The position numbers were made by a program, and so were the translations under genes. Shown here piece by piece: positions 24,373 to 35,030 of a stretch of 64,000 bases of DNA; position 1 is the first letter of the stretch; every line of letters starts with the position of its first letter. A model generated the notes under the pieces. The model ran no database searches, was not told the DNA's origin, and was given only the letters and a program-made list of their open reading frames with translations. The DNA is taken from contig CP141146.1 of NCBI GenBank assembly GCA_035235625.1, positions 23,926,501 through 23,990,500 of the forward strand, given 5' to 3'. Source of the DNA: Saururus chinensis. Lineage: Eukaryota; Streptophyta; Magnoliopsida; Piperales; Saururaceae.

Positions 24373-25453
24373 AATTGAAAAAAGACAGAATTTAAAAATG
24401 TGTTGAAGTGTTTTGAGGTTGGAAGATGTGTTCTAGTGTTCTTCGGAAATAAAAAAGCTTCAGTTTTATCCTTTTTTTTCCTTTGGGCTTAAAACTATGG
24501 ATCTGTGCTAATAGATATTTAGCTCGAGATGTAACAGATTTCATGAAGTTCAAAAGTAATAACTGATTTCAGTGGTTAAGTATATTATTCTTATACTATT
24601 TTTAATTTGTCAACATTTGAACAACAATGCATATTAGGTTTGTTATTTATTGATTAATGTATCATTAATAAGAAAAGTCTTATTATACATTTCTTCAAAT
24701 TTTAGTAATAATTTTTACGTATTATAATTATACTTTATGTTAATTTGTTAAAAAGTATAAGCACAGTATAAAGTATAATTATTCATAGAAAATAACTATA
24801 AAATTAAATTATTACTGCATGTTAATTTCTAAGCCAGGGTTATTTTGGGCATCTTGCTTATCATAAAACTTGAGATGGAGACTTAGACGTATTTTCTAGA
24901 ATGCAAGGATAGTTTTACATACTTTTCACTTTTCACTTGAAACAAACTTTGGGTTAGGACAGTTTACCTACCTAGAATGCTTACTTGAGGATGATTAAGA
25001 TATGTCCTACCTCATCCTAGATGTCATATCTCACTGTTTTTTCATTATTCTAAATTGCAGAAGTTAATTGGTTGATTCTCACAAAAATGGGTAGCACTTT
25101 TCATTTGCAGTCCAAATCAATGTTTGGAAACCTCGCCCAACAATCAACTCGTTTCCCAATAGGTTCAGCTACTAAGAAAAGGGGTTTAATAATATATTTA
25201 CATCTCGACAAATAACACTAGTCATGGCTTCATATTTGCCTTGTTTTAAAAACATATACATACTCCATTCGTATGTACACATTCCCACGAACAACAAATA
25301 AAATACATGTACTAGTACCAGGTAACACAACACGCTTGAGCTTCTAGAACAAAAAACCAACAAACTAAATCGATGGTGAAACAATTGCTTGTCTCATTTT
25401 CTAATTTTGTCACATCAACAAAAAATTTCAATAAACAGAAGCAGGATCTCGAA
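24373..25453. other. AT-rich intergenic DNA, no gene
   Basis: Probable 3' untranslated region followed by AT-rich sequence with repeated 'agtataa' phrases near 24740-24790. No protein similarity on either strand. It ends at the target duplication of the Athila-type element. Confidence 0.4.
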
Positions 25454-25458
25454 GCCTT

Positions 25459-26626
25459 TGATAAGTATAATTTATACGTTATTTTACCCTTAATTATTCT
25501 ATTTTCTAGTCTCATTTAAGAGTTAATATAGGTTAAATAATTAGAAATTAAATTTAATTAGGTTAGAAAAAGCTTTCATGATGTTTTGAATTAAATTGGC
25601 TTATTTTGCAGATTCTTCATTGGCGTTCGAACGGCCTCACTTACCGTTCGATCGGGATAATGTAATTTTGAAGAAAATTCAGTTCAAGCGTTCGAACGGG
25701 CATGCAGGGCATTCGAACAGGATAATGCGCAGTTTCCTTATTTCAGTCAATTTTGAGTCTTTTTCATATTGGACTCTTTCTTACGGATCTTATGCCTATA
25801 TAAAGACATATTTGGCACGAAATTAGGGGTTAACAAGTAGATTTTCTGAAGAGAAGAAGGAAGAAGAAGATGGAGAAGAACTTAAAGCTTTTAATGGAGA
25901 TTCAAGTGTTTTCTTCTACCATGGAAGGCTAGGCTTTTCTTTTACTTAGGAGTTGATGAAGCTATAGATAAGTTTCAGTTTCTTTTCTTTTTAATTTAGA
26001 TCTCAGTTGTGAATTATGACAATTGTATGATAAGGATTTCCTTTTTAATGGAAGAGCTTTTCATGTTTATTAAAATCTATGTTTATTGTCTTGTAGATAA
26101 TAGATTGATGTGGTTTTGATATTTGCATCAATTCTAATTTCTATGATTTAGATGAGATGGTCATACAATAGTTTTAATGTTCAGATAATTAAGGACTTGG
26201 ATGAGTTATACTAAGATTAGACGGGTCATGCCTATAGGTATTTAGTGTAGATGATTCGTGCTATTGTCGAAGATAGTTCATGCCATGGAAATTAATTAAT
26301 GATTCTTTCTGAAGTAATTATAGCTTGTAGCTGAGAATACTTGTTCATATTTACACTAGATTTAGATTAAAAGTTAAGGAATTGTTATGGTTCTATAGTG
26401 GATTTGATTTCCTAAGTAAATTCCATCACATTAATCTTTTACTTTTAAACTAGTTGTTTTCTTTTCCTTTACTTAATTTAAGTTTAAGTTGTTTTAGTTT
26501 TCAATCAGAAAATTCTTCTTTAGATTTAGTAATAATTCATCCGTCCCTGAGGTTCGACAACCCTTAAATACTCATCCTAGTACAATTACCTTGTACATTT
26601 GCAAAGGGTTTAATTATAAACGATCA
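25459..26626 (+). repeat. 5' LTR of the Athila-type element
   Basis: 1168 bp. TATA box CTATATAAAG at 25796. It contains a cluster of cgttcgaacg-type palindromic phrases (25627-25725), which supply most of the LTR-LTR differences. A short open frame beginning MAYFADSSLAF occurs in both LTRs and is not known to encode anything. Confidence 0.95.
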
Positions 26627-26633
26627 AGTTTTT

Positions 26634-26651
26634 TGGTGCCGTTGCCGAGGA
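26634..26651 (+). other. Primer-binding site, tRNA-Asp type
   Basis: TGGTGCCGTTGCCGAGGA begins 8 bp after the 5' LTR. Athila and Tat elements use the tRNA-Asp complement (TGGCGCCGTTGCCGGGGA); this copy differs at 2 of 18 positions. Confidence 0.85.
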
Positions 26652-26926
26652 CGGTGTTGATTTGTTACTAAATTAGCTTTAGGATAATAGATACTTTAGT
26701 TTTAGTTTACTTATTTTTTTAGGTTAATTCGTAGTTTCTTACCTTCTTTTAATTTGATTTTGTAGGTTGAGTTGAAGGTGCTCTCTACACTTGTGGCCAC
26801 AAGTGGACATTGACAAGCTTCTCTTCGGTTTGCAAGATCCTTTTCCTTTTTTATTCTTTTTCCTTAGTTATTTTTGCTTCATCTTTCTCTTTTTACACTT
26901 TAAATTGTGTGGTGTGTTTGTGGTGT

Positions 26927-28384
26927 ATGTGTGGTCGTCGCTCCTTACTCCCCCGATTAGTGCCATTTGACCCTGAGCCTGAGCGGACATCTAGGAGAGT
27001 TGAGTTACCCTCGACCTACATCCCTACACCCCAAAACTCTCCCACCAATTCCTCCACCCACACTACCTCTACCATTATCATGGCTGAACATCAGCTAATA
27101 GATGCACCACTCAAAGCTCTAAGGGAGTATTACACTCCCAATGAGTACACTTCCCCTTCATGCATTAGGTTGCTAGCGGTAGTTGCTCAAAATTATGAAA
27201 TTAAGCCCAATGTCATTCAAATGCTTCCATCTTTTTATGGACTTAATAATGAAAACCCGTATAGGCACCTAGATGACTTCTTGGAAATATGTACAACTTT
27301 TAAGCTCTCAAATTTAACCGATGAAGCTATTAAATTGCGCCTTTTTCCTTTCACATTGAAAGATAAGGCTAAGGAATGGCTTCACTCTTTAGAGCCAGAC
27401 ACCATCACAACTTGGGCCCAAATACAACAAGAATTCCTTAAAAAATACTTCCCTATAGGTAAGACCAACCAAATGAGAAAGGTCATAACCACTTTTGCCC
27501 AACTTCCCACTGAGCAGTTCCATGAGAGTTGGGATAGACTTAAGGACCTTCTTAGGAGGTGTCCTCATCATGCTATCCCTAAGTGGCAATTAGTGCATCG
27601 TTTTTATGAGGGTCTTACTGAACAAAACCGTCATCTTGTTGATGCAAGTTGTGGGGGTACCTTTTTGCTAAAAAATGAAAATGAGGCATGAAAACTTTTT
27701 GAGGACTTGAGTGAAAATTCTCTTCAACATGCTGCGTTGAATAGAAATGAGAGTGGATTATCTACCTTGAACAATGCCCCCTCTAGGGGTGGCTTGTATG
27801 AAGTCAAAAACCCATTAGACCTCTCCTCTAAAGTTGATACTTTAAGTAGGAAGCTTGACCTCTATATGATTTCAACACATCAGCCCACTCCCTTCACTCA
27901 AGATGCATGCACAATATGCCTTAGCCCAGCCCATACTATCATGGAGTGCCCCTCTGCCTCTCAATTTCCTGAGCTTGTCCAAGACCATGTGAATGCTACC
28001 CAATCCTTCCCTAGGGCTGAGAATAATCCATTTCACACACATATAACCCTGGGTAGAGGAATCATCCTAACTTTTCCTGGAGGGCACAAAACAAATGGGT
28101 TATGGGTAACCAACCCCCTAGGCAACCCTTCCAAGTCTCACCAGCCCATATCTACCAACCTCAAGTCCAACATCCATATGTCCAACCCAATAGGAGTCCA
28201 AGCTTTGAAGAAAAGGTCTTGAGTGCCCTGCAAGGCATTCAATCTCAATCCCAACTCCTTCACTCTCACACACAATCTATAGCAAAGTTAGAAGCCCAAA
28301 TTAGACAACTAGCCAATGCTATCAATAAGAGAGAGATGGGAACTTTGCCAAGTCAACCTATACAAAACCCTAAAGGTCAATTTT
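26927..28384 (+). pseudogene. Athila-type gag, broken
   Basis: A plausible start is the Met at 26927 (MCGRRSLLPRLVPFDPEPER). The retrotransposon gag domain follows with SCIRLLAVVAQNYEIKPNVI, LDDFLEICTTFKLSN, AIKLRLFPFTLKDKAKEWLH and HESWDRLKDLLRRCPHH, all typical of Athila/Tat gag. The frame is closed at 27689 by TGA where Trp is expected (NENEA-W-KLFEDL). A frameshift lies near 28040, a TAG at about 28051 (again a Trp position, PGW) and another TAG at 28384. A CxxC...C relic (DACTICLSPAHTIMECP) marks the nucleocapsid region. Packaging function would need trans supply. Confidence 0.9.
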
Positions 28385-28428
28385 AGGTAGAGGGAGCTCG
28401 TCCCTCTAATGAACATGTTAATTCCATT

Positions 28429-29483
28429 ATGACCCTTAGGAGTAGGAAGATTATTGATAAGAGTGTTGGGGGGACACTAGTGACAGATGATAGGAGTGAG
28501 GAGTTAGAGAGGGCAGACCCTAATGAGCCTCAAGTAGAAGTTAGTGCACCACATGAGAAGGAGTTTGTATCTCCTTCCCCTTCCTCTAAGCCACAGCCTA
28601 AGACCACTTTAGAGGGATCTTATATCCCTAGGGCACCTTTTCCTCAGTGTCTTGACATGGCCCCACCATTTAGAAAGAGCACAACTAGGACTGATGAGAT
28701 TCTTGAGACTTTCAAACAAGTCAAAATTAATCTCCCCCTCTTAGATGCCATTAAACAAGTCCCTGCTTATGCTAAGTTCCTCAAAGACCTATGCACTCAT
28801 AAGCGTAAATCCAAGACCCATGTGTCTAAGAAGGTCTTCCTCACCGAGCAAGTTAGCTCTCTTTTGAAGTTTGACACCCCACCTAAGTATAAGGACCCTG
28901 GAGTGCCCACTATTTCTTGTGTAATAGGCGATCACTTCATTCATAGAGCCCTCCTTGACCTTGGTGCGAGTGTCAATCTACTCCCTTACTCGGCGTATGA
29001 GAAATTAGGGTTAGGTGAATTACAACCTACACCAGTTACCTTGCAGCTAGCCAACCGTTCTGTGTGTAAGCCTCGAGGAGTCATTGAGGATGTCTTAGTG
29101 AAAGTTGACCGGTTCTTTTTCCTTGTTGATTTTATTGTCTTAGATATGAAACCGGTGCCAACTCCACACATCAAATTCCTATCATTCTAGGTCGTCCTTT
29201 TCTTGCCACAGCTAATGCATGCATAAATTGTAGGACGGGGGTAATGGAGATGACCTTTGGGAACATGAAAGTGCAACTAAATATTTTTGATGTGTCTAAC
29301 AATTTACCTGCAATCTCTAATGTTGAATGTTTTATGGTAGATAGTTTTACATTTGATGTTTATGATACAGGTCCATCTTTTGTAGCATCATCTTATAATC
29401 AAGTTGTGCCTTCTAATTGTTTTGAACCATCATTTTGGAGACTTAAGAGAAGAGCCAATGCCAATATCTACCATCCACCTTGA
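28429..29483 (+). pseudogene. Athila-type aspartic protease region, frameshifted
   Basis: It starts at the TLRSRK phrase that opens the pro region. The active-site motif is LLDLGASVNLLP at about 28951 (D-x-G-A with the Athila-type SVNLLP), preceded by VPTISCVIGDHFIHRALLDL. Near 29170 a frameshift moves the reading to QIPIILGRPFLATANACIN, the second conserved protease block (ILGRPFLAT). The frame then runs through MTFGNMKVQLNIFD to a stop at 29483. Reverse transcriptase should follow here and does not. Confidence 0.88.
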
Positions 29484-31263
29484 TATACTTGAGAATGTTG
29501 GCATTGTCTGGCTGAAGACAATAAACTTAGTGCTTCTTGGGAGGCAACCCATGTTTTTGATATATTTCTTTTCCTACCTTTTGTTTATCTTCTTTGGTTT
29601 ATTTAGGTATTATTTACTTAATTTTCTCAGCTTTTATTTTCTTTTCTCATTATAGTTTTTGTTGTTATCTCTTTTCTGGGAGCTTGATACTTTAGGTTTG
29701 GGGGAATGCTTATCACTTGTATGTTTCTCATGTTTTCTCCAATCCTATGTACTTCCATTTCATATTAGTGGATTAGTTCTGCATTCAGGTGATATCTTTC
29801 TTTCCCTCTCTTACTTATTCTTGTCATTGTAGTATATATTTTCTTTTACATTGAGGACAATGTTCAGTTTAGGTTTGGAGGTGTAGAAAGATATTTTTCT
29901 TTCTTAATTTTCTTTTAGGATGTTTTAGAGTATTTTTTTTTATTTTCTTTTGTTTTTATTTTCTTTTATGTGGTTTTATTGTTTATTTTCTTTTAAAAGC
30001 ATATGTTTGTTTTTAAAGAGATCAATTTCATGAAGAAAGTTCAAGTAATTAATTAAGTGATGAAAATGATTAAGTAAGTAATTTCTATTTTATATTCTTT
30101 ATCTTGGATAATTGTGCTAATATTTTTAAATCACATTTCACACACTTGAAACTTGTAGGAATACAATTTTATAATTTATTACTTGTAATCTTAGTGGGAT
30201 ATCTTTAACTAAGCATATTTTTGAAAACTCGACAATTGAGTAATTTTTAGTGTTTTATGATAGATCTTTATGCTTGGCTATTATTTGAAAAAAAAGGATA
30301 AGTGTGTGATAAAAAAAAAGAATGAAAAAAAACGAGTTGAAAAAAAATAGATTGAAAAAAAATGATGAAAAAAAAAGTAAAGGTTTGTTTCTCTTTTCAT
30401 TGAGTAACCGGGCCTTGTGCCTAGGCAAGTATAAGGGATCGCGTCAAAAGGTGAAAAGTTGAGATAAATTCTTTTATGACTTACTTGGTTCTATAGCCTT
30501 TATAGTTCGAGTTATTAAGCCTAAGGGGTGTTTCAACACCTAGTGCCTTGAGCCAACTGGATTAGGGACACTGGCCTAACGCTTGCTACATGGACTATTT
30601 AGAAAGCTTAATAGAAAGTATTGCACAAGTCATATTTTGAGGTATATTATGATCTTATTCCCTGAATTTAATTTAAATTTGATGGCTATGACATGAGGGT
30701 TTATTATGAGATGTTAAAGATGAAAGATTGTCATTGCTATATTTTTAAGTTAGTGAATTTTAATTAGCTTGGTTAATGGGTCACATAAGATATGCTTGTT
30801 AATAGAGAGTGAAATTGTATGACTATAAAGTTTCTACACTTTATGTTTTTGAAATGTATATATGTAGTTGCACAATTATTTCTAAGATGAGGTTATAGAA
30901 TGGATGATTCCTTACTTGAAAGTGATTAGATCGATATTATTTACTTGTTTCAAGTATTTGTGGTTGGTTCTTTTTAAAAATAGTTGTGTGTTTTTAAGAG
31001 AAGATTGTTTTTGGAATTTTTGTTTTCTTGTTTTATTTTATTTATTTTCTTAGGTTTAGATGTTTGTGGGTATCATTGCTGCAAACCCTCACGAGACACA
31101 ACTCGTCCAACTAGGGACACCTAGGGGTTTAAAGGCTTGTTGCATACGCTAAATGCAATCGTGATTCCCTACGAAAGTGGCATTTATTTATTTTTCTAGA
31201 TTAGTTGTTTTGTTTTATTTTTGTTTTGCTCGAGGACTAGCAAAATATAGGTTTGGGGATATT
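29484..31263 (+). other. Athila-type 3' internal region, non-coding
   Basis: It contains the post-pol phrase at 29537, T-rich sequence and an A-rich run with a 'gttgaaaaaaaa'-like period at 30288-30380. A polypurine tract AGGTTTGGGGAT at about 31249-31260 lies just before the 3' LTR. No env-like ORF. Confidence 0.75.
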
Positions 31264-32431
31264 TGATAAGTATAATTTATACGTTATTTTACCCTTAATT
31301 ATTCTATTTTCTAGTGTCATTTAAGAATTAATATAGGTTAAATAATTAGAAATTAAATTTAATTAGGTTAGAAAAAGCTTCCATGATGTTTTGAATTAAA
31401 TTGGCTTATTTTGCAGATTCTTCATTGGCGTTCGAACGGCCTCACTTACCGTTCGATCGGGATAATGTAATTTTGAAGAAAATTCAGTTCAAGCGTTTTA
31501 ACGGGCATGCAGGGCGTTCGAACGGGATAATGCGCAGTTTCCTTATTTCAGTCAATTTTGAGTCTTTTTCATATTGGACTCTTTCTTACGGATCTTATGC
31601 CTATATAAAGACATATTTGGCACGAAATTAGGGGTTAACAAGTAGATTTTCTGAAGAGAAGAAGGAAGAAGAAGATGGAGAAGAACTTAAAGCTTTTAAT
31701 GGAGATTCAAGTGTTTTCTTCTACCATGGAAGGCTAGGCTTTTCTTTTACTTAGGAGTTGATGAAGCTATAGATAAGTTTCAGTTTCTTTTCTTTTTAAT
31801 TTAGATCTCAGTTGTGAATTATGACAATTGTATGATAAGGATTTCCTTTTTAATGGAAGAGCTTTTCATGTTTATTAAAATCTATGTTTATTGTCTTGTA
31901 GATAATAGATTGATGTGGTTTTGATATTTGCATCAATTCTAATTTCTATGATTTAGATGAGATGGTCATACAATAGTTTTAATGTTCAGATAATTAAGGA
32001 CTTGGATGAGTTATACTAAGATTAGACGGGTCATGCCTATAGGTATTTAGTGTAGATGATTCGTGCTATTGTCGAAGATAGTTCATGCCATGGAAATTAA
32101 TTAATGATTCTTTCTGAAGTAATTATAGCTTGTAGCTGAGAATACTTGTTCATATTTACACTAGATTTAGATTAAAAGTTAAGGAATTGTTATGGTTCTA
32201 TAGTGGATTTGATTTCCTAAGTAAATTCCATCACATTAATCTTTTACTTTTAAACTAGTTGTTTTCTTTTCCTTTACTTAATTTAAGTTTAAGTTGTTTT
32301 AGTTTTCAATCAGCAAATTCTTCTTTAGATTTAGTAATAATTCATCCGTCCCTGAGGTTCGACAACCCTTAAATACTCATCCTAGTACAATTACCTTGTA
32401 CACTTGCAAAGGGTTTAATTATAAATGATCA
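31264..32431 (+). repeat. 3' LTR of the Athila-type element
   Basis: 1168 bp, about 99% identical to the 5' LTR by eye. Differences cluster in the cgttcgaacg-rich segment around 31495-31525. Followed by the GCCTT duplication. Confidence 0.95.
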
Positions 32432-32436
32432 GCCTT

Positions 32437-32928
32437 TCTCAATTGTAACTACCCGACAGAAAAATACACACAAAAATATAGAACCTAAAGTCTTGGATCT
32501 TGAAGTCTTTCCCAGTTGCAACTACTAGTAGAAAAATACCCATAACGCCAAAGAACTTAAAATCTCATCGAAGCACCAAGCTTCCCATCTAGATTAAGAA
32601 ATTAAATCATACTGCATGTTAGTTAACAAAATACTGTAGAAACATTCACTTAAATAGAAACAAGAATCACATCCTCCAGAAAACATAAAATCTCCATAAC
32701 TCATAATCATATAGCATCTCTTGCTTTAAGAAAATAAAGATAGAACATAATGAATAAAATTCCATATGCCAATATTCAGAAATCCTATTTAATCAAAAGT
32801 AGAATCTGTATGCCATAAACTGAGATTTACTAAAGCAATTAAACTTCTCCACGAATCATTAGTTTGTCAAGCACCACATTCAAGAAAGTTTATTAATATC
32901 TAATTTATCCGAAGTAATTATCAGTAAC
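32437..32928. other. Intergenic DNA between two insertions, no gene
   Basis: AT-rich sequence that continued directly from 25453 before the Athila-type insertion. A repeated phrase 'gaactaaagtcttg / aacttaaaatctc' with 'agaaaaatac' occurs near 32455 and 32530. No coding potential recognised. Confidence 0.4.
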
Positions 32929-34016
32929 TGTAACACCCCGACCCGAGCCGGGGACTAGAAATTCTCTAATAAAAAAAATTCTTTCCTTTAGCCAGGAATC
33001 ATCATCTGTGTGCGAGAGGTACAACGTTCATCTATGCACTATGGAGCTTCAAAGCTTTCCTATGCGTAGACTCATTTGTAACGGTCACATACACATGAGG
33101 AAGCTTTATTGTTCATCGCTTGTAAATTAGAATAAAACTTTTAATTATAAATAATATGGATCGGGCCAACGTTGCATTGTTGTTGGTTGCCTATGTATGC
33201 ATTAGATTACATTTATAATATTATTCCAATATGATCAAATCCGAATGTAGTTTTGCCTAACAGCTATTACATACATCAAGCATCACAAAATCATATACGT
33301 TAAAATATGTATATACTGACATTAAATCGAAATCATACTGAAATTTGTAATCTATCGGAGTCAAGCGGATGTTAATAAATCAACGAAATCACACATCTCG
33401 CTCTAGCACAGAGCAAATCAATCACATTCACATGTCTCGCTCTATCACTGAGCAGAGACTGGACACACACACCACACATCTCACTCTACCCTAGAGCCAG
33501 ACGGAACATAAATAGGTCACATCAAGACATAGCATATCAGAACACAAAGTATCATGACATAGCACACATCCTAATTTAGCACATGCAGCTCTATAATTTA
33601 AACGGGAGGTTAGAAACTTTTACTCCCCTAATGTCTCGCAAGGTAGCAGCATTTGGGGTTGCTTGTTCCTTCTAGGCGTCCTCCCCTTCAGATCCGAAGG
33701 CAATAGATGGAGCCCCCTCTAGCCTCAATACGTTCCTCACCATGCACCGAAAGATGATGCACAGACGCTCCCCTTCCCGGAGACTCTTCTCATTTTCTAT
33801 GCCTATGGGAGGCTGACAGAACCTGCCCTACTCGGGAATGTTCCTTTTACATCATGGCCCTTCAGTAAAAGGTAGAGTTTCCCCTACTTCAGACCACTTT
33901 TCTTGGTTCGGCTCAGTGACGGAGGATGGAATCCCCTCTTGTCCCTAGACTCTGTTTCTTTCTCCAGTACTCGAGGATGACGAGCAGGACCTCTTCTTTT
34001 TTTAAGATGTTTCTTT

Positions 34017-34320
34017 CTTATACAGTCATCAACTCGGAGAACAGACCCCTCCATTGTGCAAAACACACTCGATTTAGTCAAGAACGCTTCTTGAACGGAC
34101 TAAATCGGAGTTAGGATGATCAGAAACGGAGAAGAAGTTCTTTGTGCTTTAGGACGATGGTAGAACCTCTCCTTGTCTTGGGGCATTCCCTCCTTATACA
34201 GTCTCCAACTCAAAAAAATGACCCCTCCATTGCGTAGAGCGCGCTCGATTTACTTAAGAACGCCTCTTGAATGGCCTTAATCGGACTCAGAACGCTCATA
34301 AACAGAGAAAATGAAGTTCG
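34017..34320 (-). repeat. Internal tandem duplication in the solo LTR
   Basis: Copies at about 34017-34140 and 34193-34320 share 'cttatacagtc', 'acccctccattg', 'ctcgattta', 'aagaacgc' and 'gaagttc'. The duplicated part is the transcribed leader just downstream (minus strand) of the TATA box. Confidence 0.75.
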
Positions 34321-34345
34321 TGTTTCAAAATGGACCAGAATGGGG

Positions 34346-34354
34346 TATTTATAG
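34346..34354 (-). promoter_or_regulatory. TATA box of the 1.9-kb solo LTR
   Basis: The minus strand reads GGCTATAAATACCCC around this position, about 470 bp from the LTR start at 34822. Confidence 0.55.
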
Positions 34355-34822
34355 CCCCCTGAGCCACTAAAATTAAACCACGGTGCCACAAAACCACTGG
34401 GCCGTGCCGCGCCAAACTGTTGTGCAGCCAAAAATGGCAACGTGCACATATCGTGCGTGCGTCCCTTTTTTTATTTATATATACACCAATCTTCAAACAC
34501 GCATAACTTCTTACCCCGGACTCAATTTCACATGTTCTTGGTACCATTGGTCTCGTATCGACAAGCCCTTCAATTCTAGCCTACTTAAATAACTTTATCT
34601 CACTATTTTCAGGTGAGTCCAGCCTAAATTATATGCTTCCTGAGATTGTAACTTTTAGTCCCGACCTCCGTTCCACTCATTCTTCGATTCTTTACGCTTG
34701 TTATTTCGAGATCTACCAATGTATGGAGGTTTTTACCTCTAAAAATCTCTAAAATTTATTTAAAACTTATCTAATTACCTATAACCCCTTAGATAGACGT
34801 ACTCGAAAAATGAGTCGTTACA

Positions 34823-35030
34823 ATTACAAACTTCAATAAGGATGTCATGTTTCTCTCTAGATGTTTAGTAGTGAAGACATAAAAAGATATCCCCTTTGAA
34901 TTTAGGACATTGTGTATTGCATGAAGGCAAGCAATTTTCCAGCATCTATGACATCTTCCTCTCATTCTCCTTGTCGTAATAGATTTCGACTTTGTCCTTT
35001 GCTTCAAACTGAAACAAACCGAAAAACAAC
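34823..35030 (-). other. Exon-like segment of unknown gene
   Basis: On the minus strand a strong acceptor 'ggtttgtttcag' precedes a frame reading FEAKDKVEIYYDKENERKM, then Ser and a stop, with further coding-like text (MLENCLPSCNTQCPKFK) in the same frame. No family is recognised. The solo LTR at 32929-34822 abuts it, so it may be a host or transposon exon cut by that insertion. Confidence 0.3.

Larger units (their letters stand above)
25459..32431 (+). mobile_element. Young non-autonomous Athila-type LTR retrotransposon (6973 bp)
   Basis: Two LTRs of exactly 1168 bp (25459-26626 and 31264-32431), each TG...CA, are flanked by a perfect 5-bp duplication GCCTT (25454-25458 and 32432-32436). 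By eye about 10 substitutions separate the LTRs, so insertion is recent on a plant time scale. A PBS like the tRNA-Asp type follows the 5' LTR. The interior encodes an Athila-type gag and an aspartic protease, then passes straight to the conserved post-pol phrase TTGGGAGGCAACCCA at 29537, with no reverse transcriptase, RNase H or integrase. It must have been mobilised in trans. Confidence 0.95.
32929..34822 (-). mobile_element. Solo LTR (1.9 kb), minus orientation
   Basis: The plus-strand ends are TGTAACACCCCGACCCG (32929) and GAGTCGTTACA (34822). On the minus strand it starts TGTAACGACTCA and ends GGGGTGTTACA. The TATA box on the minus strand (CTATAAATA) lies at 34346-34354, about 470 bp inside. 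The R region on the minus strand ('ttcaagaggcgttctta', 'aatggaggggt') matches the same place in the LTRs of the 47-56 kb gypsy element ('ttcaagaggcgtttcta', 'gtggaggggt'), so both belong to one LTR superfamily. Flanking pentamers (GTAAC / ATTAC) do not give a clean duplication. No internal region is attached. Confidence 0.75.

Noticed and set aside
25627..25725. Pol III B-box (tRNA/SINE) reading of the ttcga phrases
   Set aside because: The consensus is not met at the trailing bases, there is no A-box at suitable spacing, and the sequence is inside a Pol II LTR.
25596..25826. 76-codon frame in the Athila LTR, repeated at 31401
   Set aside because: The duplication is explained by the two LTRs; no known protein and it spans the TATA box.
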